A stretch of 49,335 nucleotides of DNA from NCBI GenBank assembly GCA_002868905.1, contig PKUA01000051.1:1-49335 (forward strand), read 5' to 3'. The position numbers and the translations under genes are program-made. Below, in pieces: positions 1-9,725 of the stretch. Each line of letters starts with the position of its first letter. The stretch's first letter is position 1. The notes beneath the pieces were generated by a model. That model was not told the DNA's origin. It worked only from the letters and a program-made list of their open reading frames with translations, and did not search any database. Source of the DNA: Desulfuromonas sp. (GTDB taxonomy: Bacteria > Desulfobacterota > Desulfuromonadia > Desulfuromonadales > Geothermobacteraceae).

Positions 1-1
1 C

Positions 2-37
2 GGCTGTTTAATCTTCTACATGTCAAGAGGGAACTGA
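2..37 (+). CDS. Possible C-terminal tail of an upstream gene (partial)
   Basis: An open frame enters from the left edge and ends at TGA 35-37, directly in front of the ftsH GTG. Only about 11 codons are visible, so the product cannot be identified. In many bacteria tilS (tRNA-Ile lysidine synthetase) or hpt precedes ftsH, which makes tilS a guess from context only. The RBS of ftsH would lie inside this tail, typical of tight operon packing. Confidence 0.3.
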   Translation, partial: GCLIFYMSRGN

Positions 38-1936
38 GTGAATCCGTTTTATAAAAATCTCGCCTTATGGCTTGTTATTTCGTTGGTGATGATCCTGCTG
101 TTCAACATGATGAACGACCGCGGTCGTCAACAGCCTCCGATCAGCTACACCGCTTTTCTGGAAGCGGTCGAGGATGGTCGGGTTCTGGAAGTCACCGTCC
201 AGGGGCCAAATCTCGATGGTGTCTATACCGACAACACCAAGTTCAAGACCTACATCCCTGAAGATCCGTCGCTGATCAGCGATCTCCGCAGCCAGGGGGT
301 GGTGATCCAGGCCAAACCGGAAGAGGATAGGAGCTTCTGGTTTACCCTGCTGGTCTCCTGGGGACCGATTCTGTTGCTGATCGGTGTCTGGATCTTCTTC
401 ATGCGCCAGATGCAGTCCGGTGGCGGCAAAGCGATGAGCTTCGGCAAGAGCAAGGCGAAGCTGTTGACCGAGGGGCAGAGCAAGGTGACGTTCAAGGATG
501 TCGCCGGAATCGACGAGGCGAAAGACGAACTGGAAGAGATCGTCGCCTACCTGAAGGATCCGAAACGGTTTTCCCGTCTCGGCGGCAAGATCCCGAAAGG
601 CGTTCTTTTGGTCGGCTCTCCCGGTACCGGTAAAACTCTTCTGGCACGGGCCATCGCCGGTGAGGCCGGCGTGCCGTTTTTCTCCATCTCCGGTTCCGAT
701 TTCGTCGAGATGTTCGTCGGTGTCGGCGCCAGCCGGGTTCGCGATCTTTTCGTGCAGGGCAAAAAGCACGCTCCCTGCCTGATCTTCATCGACGAGATCG
801 ACGCGGTCGGTCGCCATCGTGGCGCCGGGCTTGGCGGTGGTCACGACGAGCGGGAGCAGACCCTCAACCAGCTGCTGGTCGAGATGGACGGATTCGAGTC
901 GAACGAAGGGGTTATCCTGATCGCGGCCACCAACAGGCCGGACGTACTTGATCCTGCTTTGCTCCGTCCGGGTCGATTCGACCGCCAGGTTGTGGTTCCG
1001 CGTCCGGACGTCAAGGGACGGCTGAAGATCCTCACGGTTCACGCCCGCAAGATTCCGTCGAGCGAGGATGTCGATCTCGAAGTCGTCGCCAAAGGGACAC
1101 CCGGCTTCTCCGGGGCGGATCTGGCCAACCTGATCAATGAAGCGGCGTTGCTCGCCGCCCGGGCCGACAAGTCCAAGGTCGATATGGAGGATCTGGAAGC
1201 GGCCAAGGATAAGGTGATGATGGGAGCGGAGCGTCGTTCCATGGTCATTACCGAAGAGGAGAAGAAGGTCACCGCCTACCACGAGGCGGGGCATGCGTTG
1301 GTGGCCCTGTTTATCCCTGGCGCCGATCCTGTGCATAAAGTCTCTATTATCCCCCGCGGGCGGGCCATGGGGGTTACCATGTACCTGCCTGAGGAGGAGA
1401 AATATAATCAGAGCAAGATGTCGTTGAATACGACCATATGTGCCATGTTGGGCGGTCGCGTTGCCGAGGAGATCACCTTCGAATCTGTGACAACCGGTGC
1501 CTCCAACGACCTTGAAAGGGCGACGGCGATCGCGCGCAAGATGGTCTGCGAATGGGGGATGAGTGACAAACTCGGTCCTCTGACGTTCGGGGAGAAGGAT
1601 GGTGAAGTCTTCCTCGGCCGGGACTATGGACACACCAAGAATTACAGCGAGGCGACAGCCATCCTGATCGATGAGGAGATCAAGTCGATCGTGACGGAGA
1701 GTTATGTACGGACCCGGAAGATCCTCGAGGAGAATCGCGAAGCGCTGATCCGGGTTTCGGAAGCGCTGCTCGAGAGGGAAAATATCGACGGGAAAGAACT
1801 GAACGCACTGGTTTTCGGTGAAGCGGCAGAAGAGGATGAGGCAGAGGAAAAGGAAAAGACACCTTCAACCTCAACCGGCTCCCTCGCCCCGTCGGATGGG
1901 CCATGCGTCGAGGACAGCAGCCTCCAGGAAGATTGA
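38..1936 (+). CDS. ftsH: ATP-dependent zinc metalloprotease FtsH
   Basis: Membrane-anchored AAA+ protease that unfolds and degrades misfolded membrane proteins and some short-lived cytosolic regulators. The 632-residue length is normal. Two membrane segments (about 8-25 and 101-122) flank a periplasmic domain. The AAA module has Walker A GSPGTGKT (about 194-201), Walker B with FIDEID (about 250) and the second region of homology (about 297-317). The zinc motif HEAGH is at about 414-418, with the third ligand expected in the GASNDLERA stretch near 490. The tail is acidic and low complexity. The start is a GTG with AGAGGGA just upstream. The TGA overlaps the folP ATG (ATGA), so the two are likely translationally coupled. 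Confidence 0.97.
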   Translation: MNPFYKNLALWLVISLVMILLFNMMNDRGRQQPPISYTAFLEAVEDGRVLEVTVQGPNLDGVYTDNTKFKTYIPEDPSLISDLRSQGVVIQAKPEEDRSFWFTLLVSWGPILLLIGVWIFFMRQMQSGGGKAMSFGKSKAKLLTEGQSKVTFKDVAGIDEAKDELEEIVAYLKDPKRFSRLGGKIPKGVLLVGSPGTGKTLLARAIAGEAGVPFFSISGSDFVEMFVGVGASRVRDLFVQGKKHAPCLIFIDEIDAVGRHRGAGLGGGHDEREQTLNQLLVEMDGFESNEGVILIAATNRPDVLDPALLRPGRFDRQVVVPRPDVKGRLKILTVHARKIPSSEDVDLEVVAKGTPGFSGADLANLINEAALLAARADKSKVDMEDLEAAKDKVMMGAERRSMVITEEEKKVTAYHEAGHALVALFIPGADPVHKVSIIPRGRAMGVTMYLPEEEKYNQSKMSLNTTICAMLGGRVAEEITFESVTTGASNDLERATAIARKMVCEWGMSDKLGPLTFGEKDGEVFLGRDYGHTKNYSEATAILIDEEIKSIVTESYVRTRKILEENREALIRVSEALLERENIDGKELNALVFGEAAEEDEAEEKEKTPSTSTGSLAPSDGPCVEDSSLQED

Positions 1937-3099
1937 TGCCGTTCAAGGCGCGTCCCCTCTGTTTGCCGAATATCGAAACGGCACGGGATGAGCTGTTGCA
2001 AGCCGGGGCATCCCCCGCCTGCGCTGCTGACCTGGTTGCCGGAGGGCATCTGGTTATGAAACTATCGGCCGTCCCTTCCGGGGCGGCCGACCTTTTTCTT
2101 CAACTGGCCGGTTCTCATGGGATCAAGGTCGTTGCCGGTCAAGCTTCCTCAATGTTTTACGGGTCACGTGAACAGTTCGTCTGCCTGGCGAACGGAGTGA
2201 TTGGTGATGGAGTCTGGGCGGCCGAGGGTCAACGTCTGATGACGACTCTCGCGAGGTCTGCACATCCGGCCAGGGAATGGCGGGGGAAGGGATGCACGAT
2301 TAAGCTCGACCGGCCGAGGATTCTGGGGATCCTCAACCTGACCCCCGATTCTTTTTACGATGGTGGCCGTTTCGTCGACCCGATCGCTGCGGTGGTCCGG
2401 GCGGAGGAAATGGTTGCCGAAGGCGTCGATGTTATCGACATCGGGGGGGAGAGCACCAGGCCCGGTGCACCGAGTGTCGGGTCTCAAGAGGAGTTGGACC
2501 GGGTCTTGCCGGTCATAGAGAGACTCCGCTCTGTGCTGACTGTGCCGATATCCATCGATACCAACAAGAGTGGCGTGGCCGATGCCGCTTTGCGGGTCGG
2601 GGCCAATTATGTCAATGACATCAGCGGGCTGCAGTTTGATGCGGATATGGCTTCGGTGGTTGCTGCTCACCAAGCGGGCCTGGTGGTCATGCACACGCGC
2701 GGGCGCCCCGACCGGATGCAACTCGATACGTCCTACGACGACCTGGCTGGCGAGGTTTACGGTTGTCTTGAGGCGGCTGTCGAAAGTGCGGTGGAAGCCG
2801 GTATCCCGCGATCTGCCATTGCCGTTGATCCCGGGATCGGTTTCGGCAAGAGTGTCGACGGGAATCTCGAACTGCAAAGGCGCCTTCCGGAACTGCTCGG
2901 GCTCGGTTGTCCGGTACTGCTCGGCACATCGCGGAAGAGTTTTATCGGCAAGATCCTGGACAGCGCCGGACCGGATGACCGGCTTGCCGGGACGTTGGCG
3001 ACGGTAGCAGTCGGTGTGTTGCGTGGCGCGATGCTTCACCGGGTGCATGATGTCGCTGCCGCCCGGGAAGCTGCCATGGTTGCTTTCGCTTTAAGCTAG
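1936..3099 (+). CDS. folP: Dihydropteroate synthase with N-terminal extension
   Basis: Condenses 6-hydroxymethyl-dihydropterin pyrophosphate with p-aminobenzoate to give dihydropteroate in folate synthesis (cytosol). I place the start at ATG 1936, overlapping the ftsH stop, with AGGAAG upstream; an ATG at 1903 is in frame but has no advantage. The product is 387 residues, longer than the usual ~280. The first ~120 residues form an extra domain before the catalytic barrel, a layout I associate with some deltaproteobacterial and clostridial homologues. Barrel signatures are LNLTPDSFYDGG (about 130-141), GGESTRPGA (about 170-178), a GIGFGKS loop and GTSRKSF (about 330). The ftsH-folP-cdaA-glmM order is also familiar from Geobacter-type genomes. 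The folate gene folA lies at 35678-36160. Confidence 0.95.
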   Translation: MPFKARPLCLPNIETARDELLQAGASPACAADLVAGGHLVMKLSAVPSGAADLFLQLAGSHGIKVVAGQASSMFYGSREQFVCLANGVIGDGVWAAEGQRLMTTLARSAHPAREWRGKGCTIKLDRPRILGILNLTPDSFYDGGRFVDPIAAVVRAEEMVAEGVDVIDIGGESTRPGAPSVGSQEELDRVLPVIERLRSVLTVPISIDTNKSGVADAALRVGANYVNDISGLQFDADMASVVAAHQAGLVVMHTRGRPDRMQLDTSYDDLAGEVYGCLEAAVESAVEAGIPRSAIAVDPGIGFGKSVDGNLELQRRLPELLGLGCPVLLGTSRKSFIGKILDSAGPDDRLAGTLATVAVGVLRGAMLHRVHDVAAAREAAMVAFALS

Positions 3100-3261
3100 A
3101 GCCTGGCAGGGTCGGCAGAGGCCAGGTTGACCACCACAGCTTCAACTCCGACCGCCACGCACAGCTGGTTGGTTGAAAGATCGGTAATCGGTTTTTGGTT
3201 ATAGTTGAATAACCGGCCTGTTTTAGGTCGAGGGAACATTGACGTTCGGAACAGGAGTCCA

Positions 3262-4062
3262 ATGGGGGGTTTCATCTCGAGCTTTGAGAATTTCCGCTGG
3301 GTGCTGGATGCGCTGGACATCGCGCTGGTGGCATTTATCATCTATCGGATTATCCTCCTGATCAAGGGGACCCGCGCCGTTCAGATGCTGGTCGGACTCG
3401 CGGTAATCCTGATTGTCTATGTCGCATCGCAGGTCGGCGGCCTTTATACCCTCAACTGGTTGCTTGACAATTTTCTTGCCTCCATCATCCTGGTGATCGT
3501 TGTTTTGTTCCAGAACGATATCCGGCGTGCCCTGATTCATGTCGGGCGCAACCCGTTCTTTGCCGATCTCTCCTACCGTGAGGGGTCTGAGATTATGGAC
3601 GAAGTCGTCAAGGCTTGCGTCAGCATGGCAAGCCGCCGCACAGGTGCCTTGATCGTCATCGAGCGTGAGACCGGGTTGAATGATTTCCTCGAAGTCGGGA
3701 TTGAACTCGATGCGTTGGTATCCAGCGATCTGATCATATCGGTTTTCAATCCCCACTCCCCCCTGCATGATGGAGCCATGGTTCTGCAGCACGGGAAGAT
3801 CTCACGGGCCGCTTGTTTCCTCCCGCTGACCCAAAATCCGGATATCAGCAAGATGCTCGGCACTCGCCACCGTGCTGCCATCGGCCTGACCGAATTGGTC
3901 GACGCGGTGGCGATCGTGGTTTCCGAGGAGACGGGGAAGGTCGCCGTTGTCGTCGGCGGGAAGATCACCAGGGACCTCGATTTGAACAGCCTGCGTCGGG
4001 TCCTCAAGCGTTTGGTTGAACCGAGGCCAACCGGGAAAAAAGGAAAGAAGAAATCGTCATGA
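3262..4062 (+). CDS. cdaA: Diadenylate cyclase CdaA (DisA_N/DAC domain)
   Basis: Makes the second messenger c-di-AMP from two ATP at the inner membrane. The 266-residue protein has three N-terminal membrane helices (about 14-33, 40-58 and 64-82) and then a DAC domain. The two active-site motifs are intact: DGA at residues 170-172 and GTRHR at 200-204. A frame runs upstream to a TTG at 3205, but ATG 3262 has CAGGAG four bases before it and gives the usual family length. The gene overlaps cdaR by four bases, and glmM follows, the conserved cdaA-cdaR-glmM module known from Firmicutes. No c-di-AMP phosphodiesterase gene is visible here. The 162-base gap after folP may hold its own promoter. Confidence 0.95.
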   Translation: MGGFISSFENFRWVLDALDIALVAFIIYRIILLIKGTRAVQMLVGLAVILIVYVASQVGGLYTLNWLLDNFLASIILVIVVLFQNDIRRALIHVGRNPFFADLSYREGSEIMDEVVKACVSMASRRTGALIVIERETGLNDFLEVGIELDALVSSDLIISVFNPHSPLHDGAMVLQHGKISRAACFLPLTQNPDISKMLGTRHRAAIGLTELVDAVAIVVSEETGKVAVVVGGKITRDLDLNSLRRVLKRLVEPRPTGKKGKKKSS

Positions 4063-4769
4063 TCCATCGTCTCAGCGAAAACTGGATCTTGAAGATCATT
4101 TCACTGGTATTCGCGGTGGTTCTCTGGTTTTTCGTCATGGGGGAGCAAAAGCAGGAGGTTGGTTTTTCCGTCCCGTTGCGCCTGGTGAATATCCCGGATG
4201 GTCTGATGCTGGCGAACGAAGTCCCGAACCTGATCGATGTACGAATCTCAGGTCCACGGACCCTGTTGATGAACCTCAGTCCGCAGGATATCGGCATATC
4301 GGTCGATCTGGGCGATCTGAAGCCGGGTTTAACCTCGTTCAAACGACTTGATGAACGACTCAATATCCCGAGTGCATTGCGCGTGACCAGGCTCTCCCCG
4401 TCGTTTGTCGATGTGAAATTGGAACGGATCCGCGAGAAAACTATCCCGATCAGGATTGTCACCGAGGGCGACCTGCCGGAGGGTTACTCTCTGGTCAAGA
4501 TTGAATATGCTCCGAAAAGTCTCATTATTACAGGTGCCGAAAGCGAGTTGAAACATATAAACGAGGTCAGCACTGAAGCCGTTTCCCTTGAAAACGTGAG
4601 GGAGAGTTTTACCGAAATGGTGCCGGTGGTTTATCGTGGTATTTACACCAACTTGAAGGACCCCGTCGCAGTCGAGGTCCAGGCCGTGATCAAGGCCCCG
4701 CCCGAACCTGAAACCGAAACTCAAGCAGGCGAAACAAAAAACGATGAAGAAAAAGCTGTTCGGAACTGA
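4059..4769 (+). CDS. cdaR: YbbR-domain protein, CdaA regulator CdaR
   Basis: Single-pass membrane protein with YbbR repeats outside the cytoplasm; in Gram-positive bacteria CdaR binds CdaA and modulates its activity. The 236 residues start with a short cytosolic stretch and one membrane segment (about 10-26), followed by two repeated beta-rich YbbR units (about 35-115 and 120-210) and a Glu/Lys-rich end. Firmicute homologues often have four repeats, so this is a short form. ATG 4059 overlaps the cdaA stop, and the 3' end overlaps glmM by 26 bases. The position between cdaA and glmM makes the assignment firm even though YbbR sequences are weakly conserved. Confidence 0.88.
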   Translation: MIHRLSENWILKIISLVFAVVLWFFVMGEQKQEVGFSVPLRLVNIPDGLMLANEVPNLIDVRISGPRTLLMNLSPQDIGISVDLGDLKPGLTSFKRLDERLNIPSALRVTRLSPSFVDVKLERIREKTIPIRIVTEGDLPEGYSLVKIEYAPKSLIITGAESELKHINEVSTEAVSLENVRESFTEMVPVVYRGIYTNLKDPVAVEVQAVIKAPPEPETETQAGETKNDEEKAVRN

Positions 4770-6108
4770 CGGCGTCCGCGGAGTCGCCAATATCCACCCG
4801 ATGACGGCCGAGATCGCCATGCAGCTCGGTCGCTCGATCGCGTATCTCTGCAAGGAGCATACGAACCGGCATCGCATCGTGATCGGCAAGGACACGCGTC
4901 TCTCCGGTTACATGATTGAAAATGCCCTGGTCGCCGGGATCTGCTCCATGGGAGTGGATGCCCTGCTGGTCGGACCGCTGCCAACCCCGGCCATCGCATT
5001 TTTGACCGGCTCGATGCGGGCCGATGCCGGGGTGGTGATTTCCGCTTCCCACAACGCCTATCAGGATAACGGGATCAAATTCTTTTCCCGGGACGGATTC
5101 AAACTGCCTGATGAACTGGAACTGCGGATGGAGGAGATGATCTTTTCGAGGAAGATCGACTCGCTTCGGCCGACGGCCGACGAGGTCGGCAAGGCGTTCA
5201 GAATCGATGACGCCAGTGGGCGTTATATTGTCTACCTGAAGCACGCTTTTCCGAAGGAGCTTGACCTGAACGGTGTGAAGGTCGTGCTCGATTGCGCCAA
5301 CGGTGCCGCCTACAAAGTGGCTCCGGCCGTTTTCCGTGAACTCGGAGCAGAGGTCATCAGCCTTGGGGTTGGTCCGGATGGGACCAACATCAATGCCGGA
5401 TGCGGCTCTCTTCACCCTGAAGTGATCGCCGATGCGGTCCGGGAGCATCGCGCCGATATCGGTATTGCCCTCGATGGTGACGCCGACCGGGTTATTTTTG
5501 TCGACGAATTCGGCAACGAGGTCGATGGCGACCACATCATGGCGATCTGTGCCACCGATATGCTGCAGCGGAAGGTTCTGCCAAAGAAGACGGTGGTGGC
5601 GACGGTGATGAGCAATCTCGGCCTCGACATTGCCGTGGGCAATGCCGGGGGCAAGGTCGTGCGGAGCGATGTCGGGGATCGCTACGTCGTAGAAGAGATG
5701 CGACGTGGTGGCTACGCTCTCGGTGGCGAGCAGTCGGGGCACATGGTGTTTCTGGAACACAGCACCACTGGCGACGGCATCCTGACCGCCCTGCAGGTTC
5801 TGGCGATTATGCGCCGCAGTGAAAAAACATTGAGCGACCTGGCGGGGGTTATGATCTCCCTGCCACAGATTTTGATCAATGTACGGGTCAGAGAGAGAAA
5901 GGATATTCGACAATACCCTGATATTGCCGACGCCATCGAGGCCGCCGAGAAACAGCTCGGTGAACAGGGACGGGTACTGATCCGATATTCCGGGACTGAG
6001 CCGTTGTTGAGAATTATGCTGGAGGGGCAGAATAAATACGAAATCACCGAGTTGGCACAGAAGATCGCCAAGACGATCGATGGCAGACTCGGTGCCGATA
6101 AAGGTTGA
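4744..6108 (+). CDS. glmM: Phosphoglucosamine mutase
   Basis: Interconverts glucosamine-6-P and glucosamine-1-P, the step before UDP-GlcNAc for peptidoglycan and LPS. At 454 residues it has the usual length. It carries the phosphoserine loop ISASHN with the catalytic Ser at residue 102, the Mg site DGDADR (about 243-248), the sugar loop GGEQSGH (about 326-332) and the phosphate-binding [10 protein letters not shown] (about 415-425). The N terminus LFGTDGVRG is diagnostic of GlmM rather than a hexose phosphomutase. The start lies 26 bases inside cdaR, implying translational coupling. In other bacteria GlmM binds CdaA and lowers c-di-AMP synthesis; that it does so here is inference. Confidence 0.97.
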   Translation: MKKKLFGTDGVRGVANIHPMTAEIAMQLGRSIAYLCKEHTNRHRIVIGKDTRLSGYMIENALVAGICSMGVDALLVGPLPTPAIAFLTGSMRADAGVVISASHNAYQDNGIKFFSRDGFKLPDELELRMEEMIFSRKIDSLRPTADEVGKAFRIDDASGRYIVYLKHAFPKELDLNGVKVVLDCANGAAYKVAPAVFRELGAEVISLGVGPDGTNINAGCGSLHPEVIADAVREHRADIGIALDGDADRVIFVDEFGNEVDGDHIMAICATDMLQRKVLPKKTVVATVMSNLGLDIAVGNAGGKVVRSDVGDRYVVEEMRRGGYALGGEQSGHMVFLEHSTTGDGILTALQVLAIMRRSEKTLSDLAGVMISLPQILINVRVRERKDIRQYPDIADAIEAAEKQLGEQGRVLIRYSGTEPLLRIMLEGQNKYEITELAQKIAKTIDGRLGADKG

Positions 6109-6111
6109 TAT

Positions 6112-6831
6112 ATGAGTGCTAAGCTTGGAGTTAATGTCGATCATGTTGCAACCATCCGCCAGGCCCGCCGGACGACCGAGCCGGACCCGGTGACCGCCGC
6201 AGCATTGGCTGAGCTGGCCGGGGCTGACGGGATCACCGTGCATTTGCGGGAAGACCGGCGTCATATCCAGGAACGGGATGTCAGAATCCTGCGTCAAACG
6301 GTCCAGACCCGTTTGAACCTGGAGATGGCGGCGACCGACGATATGGTGGAACTGGCACTTGAGATCCAGCCGGACTGTGTCACGCTGGTACCTGAACGGC
6401 GCGAAGAGTTGACGACTGAGGGGGGGCTGGACGTTGCCCTGCACCGTCAATTGATCAAGAAGCAGGTCGGTCTCCTGCGTCAGGGAGGTATCTGCGTCAG
6501 CCTGTTCGTTGATCCCGACCTCGATCAGCTCAAATCGTCTCATCGTGTCGGGGCCGAATATGTGGAAATTCATACCGGCAGCTACTGCGCCGCCAAGACG
6601 GCCGGTGACAGGGCCAACGAACTGATCAAGGTCGAAAATGCCATTCGGGCTGGGAAGAAGCTCGGGCTGGGTGTTAACGCCGGCCACGGCCTAACCTACC
6701 AGAATATCGGACCGGTGGTGGCCCTCGGCGGAGTCGAGGAGTTTAATATCGGGCACTCCATCATGTCCAGGGCTATACTGGTCGGTATGGAGCGTGCTGT
6801 GCGGGAGATGGTCGAGTTGCTGAAAAGGTGA
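6112..6831 (+). CDS. pdxJ: Pyridoxine 5'-phosphate synthase
   Basis: Condenses 1-deoxy-D-xylulose-5-P with 3-amino-2-oxopropyl phosphate to pyridoxine-5'-P in the DXP-dependent vitamin B6 route. The 239-residue TIM barrel opens with the family signature [16 protein letters not shown] and later shows [34 protein letters not shown] and the C-terminal phosphate loop [11 protein letters not shown]. All regions expected to be catalytic appear intact. It begins three bases after glmM and is followed at once by acpS; pdxJ-acpS is a very common pair in Proteobacteria. Confidence 0.97.
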   Translation: MSAKLGVNVDHVATIRQARRTTEPDPVTAAALAELAGADGITVHLREDRRHIQERDVRILRQTVQTRLNLEMAATDDMVELALEIQPDCVTLVPERREELTTEGGLDVALHRQLIKKQVGLLRQGGICVSLFVDPDLDQLKSSHRVGAEYVEIHTGSYCAAKTAGDRANELIKVENAIRAGKKLGLGVNAGHGLTYQNIGPVVALGGVEEFNIGHSIMSRAILVGMERAVREMVELLKR

Positions 6832-6836
6832 CAACT

Positions 6837-7232
6837 ATGCCGCATATCGTTGGGCTTGGTGTCGACCTGACCCATATCCCGAGGTTCCGCAAGCTGCTCA
6901 CCGAACAAAAACGTGGTGTGCTCGAGCGGATCTTCACCCCGGGAGAACTCGATTATGCCATGCCGAAAAAAAATCCGGCGCCCCATCTCGCTGCCAGGTT
7001 CGCGGCGAAGGAAGCGTTTCTGAAAGCTCTCGGTACCGGCTTGCGCGATGGTCTCAGCTGGCAGGACATGGATGTCCGCAGGGACAAACTCGGCAAGCCG
7101 AGCCTGCATTTGTCAGGGAAGGCTGCGGAGATGATCGCCTCACGGGATGTCATTGCCCTGCACCTTTCCTACAGTCATGACGGGGACTATGCGACTGCGA
7201 CCGTGATTCTGGAGCGAGCATGCGACTGTTGA
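6837..7232 (+). CDS. acpS: Holo-[acyl-carrier-protein] synthase
   Basis: Transfers 4'-phosphopantetheine from CoA to a serine of apo-ACP, activating it for fatty-acid synthesis. The 131-residue length is typical. The N terminus IVGLGVDLTHI contains the Mg-binding Asp, and the second motif is RFAAKEAFLKALG, with a C-terminal LSYSHDGDYATA strand. I chose ATG 6837 because AAAAGG lies nine bases before it and the protein then starts directly at the first family strand. A GTG at 6828 overlapping the pdxJ stop is the alternative and would add three residues. The 3' end overlaps nnr by 13 bases. Confidence 0.94.
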   Translation: MPHIVGLGVDLTHIPRFRKLLTEQKRGVLERIFTPGELDYAMPKKNPAPHLAARFAAKEAFLKALGTGLRDGLSWQDMDVRRDKLGKPSLHLSGKAAEMIASRDVIALHLSYSHDGDYATATVILERACDC

Positions 7233-8788
7233 CCGCCGAACAGATGAGCCTTCTCGATCGTCGGACCATCGAAGAGATCGGTATTCCCGGTGTCGTGTTG
7301 ATGGAAAACGCCGGTAGTGGCGCGACCGAGGCGATACTCGAACGGTGGTCCGACAGTTTTCCCGGACCGGTCCTGGTTCTTGCCGGCAAGGGGAACAACG
7401 GTGGTGACGGTTATGTCATCGCTCGCCATCTGATCAACGCCGGGTGGGAGGTCAACACCTTGACTCTGGCCGCCCGGGACGAGATCTCGGGTGATGCCGC
7501 GATTAACCTTCAGGCGTTGCTGGCCCTCGGGGGGGAGGTCATCTTTGTGCAGACGCCTGACCAGTTTGCCGAGAGTTTGCCCGGCCTGCAACCCTCCATT
7601 GTCGTTGATGCCATGCTCGGCACCGGGCTGAAGAATGATGTTCGGGGGCTCTATCGGCAGGCGATTGAGTGGATCAACCAGGAGGATGCTTTCGTCTGCG
7701 CGGTCGATGTGCCGAGCGGGCTGAATGCTTCCACCGGTCAGATCCTTGGCGTCGCCGTGCAGGCCGACCTGACGGTGACCTTCGCCTTTGCCAAGATTGG
7801 GCATGCCGTTTACCCCGGTGCGGGTTGTTGCGGTGACGTGGCGATCGTCGATATCGGTATTCCCCCGAGCATTGTCCCCGAACAGGCCGATGCACAGCTG
7901 GTCACCTTCGATGTTGCAACCCGCCTCGCCCCGGTTCGACCGACGGACGGGCATAAGGGTGTGTTCGGTCACCTGCTGACGGTTGGTGGGAGTCGTGGCA
8001 AGATGGGGGCGGGCGTGCTTGCGGCATCCGGTGGGTTGCGTAGCGGCGCAGGATTGGTGACGGTCGCCTGCCCGGCCAGTTGCCAGGCGATCCTGGACTG
8101 TCGTCTCGATGAGGCGATGTCGATCGGATTGCCGGAAGGGGAGGGACACCTGGTCGCCGAATCCTTCCCCTGTTTGGAAACCCATTTTGCAGGGAAGCAG
8201 GCGGTCGCGCTCGGCCCGGGCATCGGGCAACGGGAAGGGGTGGCGGCGCTCGTCCGGAAGGTTGTCTCCGACTGTCCGTTGCCGCTGGTGATCGACGCGG
8301 ACGGATTGAACGCCCTGGCCGAAGATCCTTCACCGCTGCGGAATCGTGCGGCTCTATCGACCGTGTTGACACCGCACCCGGGGGAAATGGCCCGGCTGCT
8401 CAATATCTCGGTTCCCGAGGTCGAGTCGGACCGGTTACGGCATGCCCGCTGGTTTGCCGCCGAGTTTGGAGTCGCCCTTGTTCTCAAGGGGGCGCGATCT
8501 ATCGTCGCTTCCCCGGATGGGCGTTGTTGGATCAATGCGAGCGGAAATCCGGTCATGGCGGTCGGTGGAAGCGGTGATGTCCTGACCGGGCTCATTGGTG
8601 GTTTGCTGGCCCAGGACTTTGACCCGGTCACCGCTGCCGTTCTAGGGGTATTCGTGCATGGCGCCGCCGCAGATCGTATCGCCGAACTTCACGGCAAGTC
8701 CGGTCTCTACGCGAGTGAAGTCGCCGCTGCGATACCCGATATCTGGTTTGAACTGAGCAAGAGAGGTGAAGACGATGTTGAAAGCTAA
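7220..8788 (+). CDS. nnr: Bifunctional NAD(P)HX epimerase / ADP-dependent dehydratase
   Basis: Metabolite-repair enzyme that restores hydrated NADH or NADPH. The N-terminal YjeF_N domain (about 1-215) epimerises the S and R hydrates, and the C-terminal ribokinase-like domain (about 225-515) dehydrates the S form using ADP. Visible landmarks are VVLMENAG (about 28-35), the nucleotide loop GKGNNGGDG (about 56-64), TVGGSRGKMGAG (about 254-265), LTPHPGEM and the C-terminal GGSGDVLTGLIGG catalytic loop. The 522-residue fused length is normal for bacteria. In many genomes nnr sits between acpS and tsaE, as it does here apart from the inserted CBS gene. Confidence 0.96.
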   Translation: MRLLTAEQMSLLDRRTIEEIGIPGVVLMENAGSGATEAILERWSDSFPGPVLVLAGKGNNGGDGYVIARHLINAGWEVNTLTLAARDEISGDAAINLQALLALGGEVIFVQTPDQFAESLPGLQPSIVVDAMLGTGLKNDVRGLYRQAIEWINQEDAFVCAVDVPSGLNASTGQILGVAVQADLTVTFAFAKIGHAVYPGAGCCGDVAIVDIGIPPSIVPEQADAQLVTFDVATRLAPVRPTDGHKGVFGHLLTVGGSRGKMGAGVLAASGGLRSGAGLVTVACPASCQAILDCRLDEAMSIGLPEGEGHLVAESFPCLETHFAGKQAVALGPGIGQREGVAALVRKVVSDCPLPLVIDADGLNALAEDPSPLRNRAALSTVLTPHPGEMARLLNISVPEVESDRLRHARWFAAEFGVALVLKGARSIVASPDGRCWINASGNPVMAVGGSGDVLTGLIGGLLAQDFDPVTAAVLGVFVHGAAADRIAELHGKSGLYASEVAAAIPDIWFELSKRGEDDVES

Positions 8789-9227
8789 AGATATCATGAC
8801 GACCGACGTGCAGTCGGTCGGTCCGGAAACTGAACTGGAAGAATTGTCGAAGCTGTTCATCGCGCAGAACAAACAGGCGCTTCCGGTGATCGACCAGGAG
8901 GGAAAACTGATCGGACTGGTTTCGCAGAACGATCTGGTCGAAAGAAACAAGCCGTTGCATATCCCAACGGTTATCTCACTGTTTGACTGGGTTTTTTACC
9001 TGGAGAGTGAGGATGAGTTCAAGAAAGAAGTTGAGCGGATGTCGGCGCGTACGGTCGGCGAGATTTGCCGTCGGGAGGTTCCGACCTGTACGGCGGAGAC
9101 CGAAGTTTCCGAAATCGCAGAACTGATGGTCGACAAGGCCGCCCACCTGGTTCCGGTGCTTGATCAGGATGAAAAACTGGTCGGTGTGGTTGCCCGACTC
9201 GATATCATCCGCGCCATGGGGCGTTGA
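8775..9227 (+). CDS. CBS-domain pair protein
   Basis: A 150-residue stand-alone protein made of two CBS units (about 3-55 and 88-148) joined by a helix-rich linker. CBS pairs usually bind adenine nucleotides and sense energy state or ionic strength; no catalytic domain is attached. Typical strands are AKDIMTTDVQSVGPETEL and, in unit 2, VPTCTAETEVSEIAELM with VPVLDQDEKLVGVV. I take ATG 8775 because AGAGGTGA lies seven bases before it; a GTG at 8766 would place that RBS inside the gene. It lies inside the nnr-tsaE pair. Ligand and partner are unknown. Confidence 0.88.
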   Translation: MLKAKDIMTTDVQSVGPETELEELSKLFIAQNKQALPVIDQEGKLIGLVSQNDLVERNKPLHIPTVISLFDWVFYLESEDEFKKEVERMSARTVGEICRREVPTCTAETEVSEIAELMVDKAAHLVPVLDQDEKLVGVVARLDIIRAMGR

Positions 9228-9230
9228 CGG

Positions 9231-9725
9231 TTGAAGGGGTGGCAGGTTACCAGCCGGAGCGTGGAACAGACGCAGCGGATGGGGAAGACACTCGGCTCGT
9301 TGCTTGAACCCGGGGACGCAGTTCTGCTGCAGGGCGACCTCGGGGCCGGAAAAACCTGTTTTTCCCAGGGGGTTGCCCGTGGATTGGGCGTTCCCGAAGA
9401 TGAAGCGGTCACCAGCCCGACCTATACGTTGCTCAACCTTCACCAGGGGCGTGCTCCGCTGCTTCATGCCGACCTGTACCGGCTTGGCGATACCGAAGAG
9501 TTGGAGGATATCGGTTTTGATGATTATCAGGATGGTCATCACGTCCTCCTGATCGAGTGGGTTGACCGCTTTCCGGAATTGTTCGAGGAGGGGCTCTGGA
9601 CCGTTATCGATTATGGTCATGAGGAGAACACTCGGAATTTCACGTTCGAAGCGAGGGGTTCGAAAGCGTTGTCGTTGCTGACGCGCCTGAGACAAGCCCT
9701 TGCAACAGAGGGAGAACGTCGATGA
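9231..9725 (+). CDS. tsaE: tRNA threonylcarbamoyladenosine synthesis ATPase TsaE
   Basis: Small P-loop ATPase of the TsaB-TsaD-TsaE complex that makes t6A37 on ANN-decoding tRNAs. The 164 residues show Walker A GDLGAGKT (about 36-43), the switch segment TSPTYTLLN (about 63-71), HADLYRL and a Walker-B-like LIEWVDR. The only start giving the family's N-terminal strand (T-x-S-x-x-x-T) is TTG 9231, with a poor RBS, so expression may rely on coupling with the CBS gene three bases upstream. Its TGA overlaps the lpdA ATG. tsaB and tsaD are not in the window. Confidence 0.93.
   Translation: MKGWQVTSRSVEQTQRMGKTLGSLLEPGDAVLLQGDLGAGKTCFSQGVARGLGVPEDEAVTSPTYTLLNLHQGRAPLLHADLYRLGDTEELEDIGFDDYQDGHHVLLIEWVDRFPELFEEGLWTVIDYGHEENTRNFTFEARGSKALSLLTRLRQALATEGERR

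Noticed and set aside
3100-3261. Riboswitch between folP and cdaA
   Set aside because: Only short stems (GGTTAT/ATAACC near 3198-3215) are visible; they match no leader class I know.
4690-6687. 665-codon ORF on the - strand opposite glmM and pdxJ
   Set aside because: Antisense shadow spanning two well-identified genes; composition is Arg/His-rich and shows no domain.
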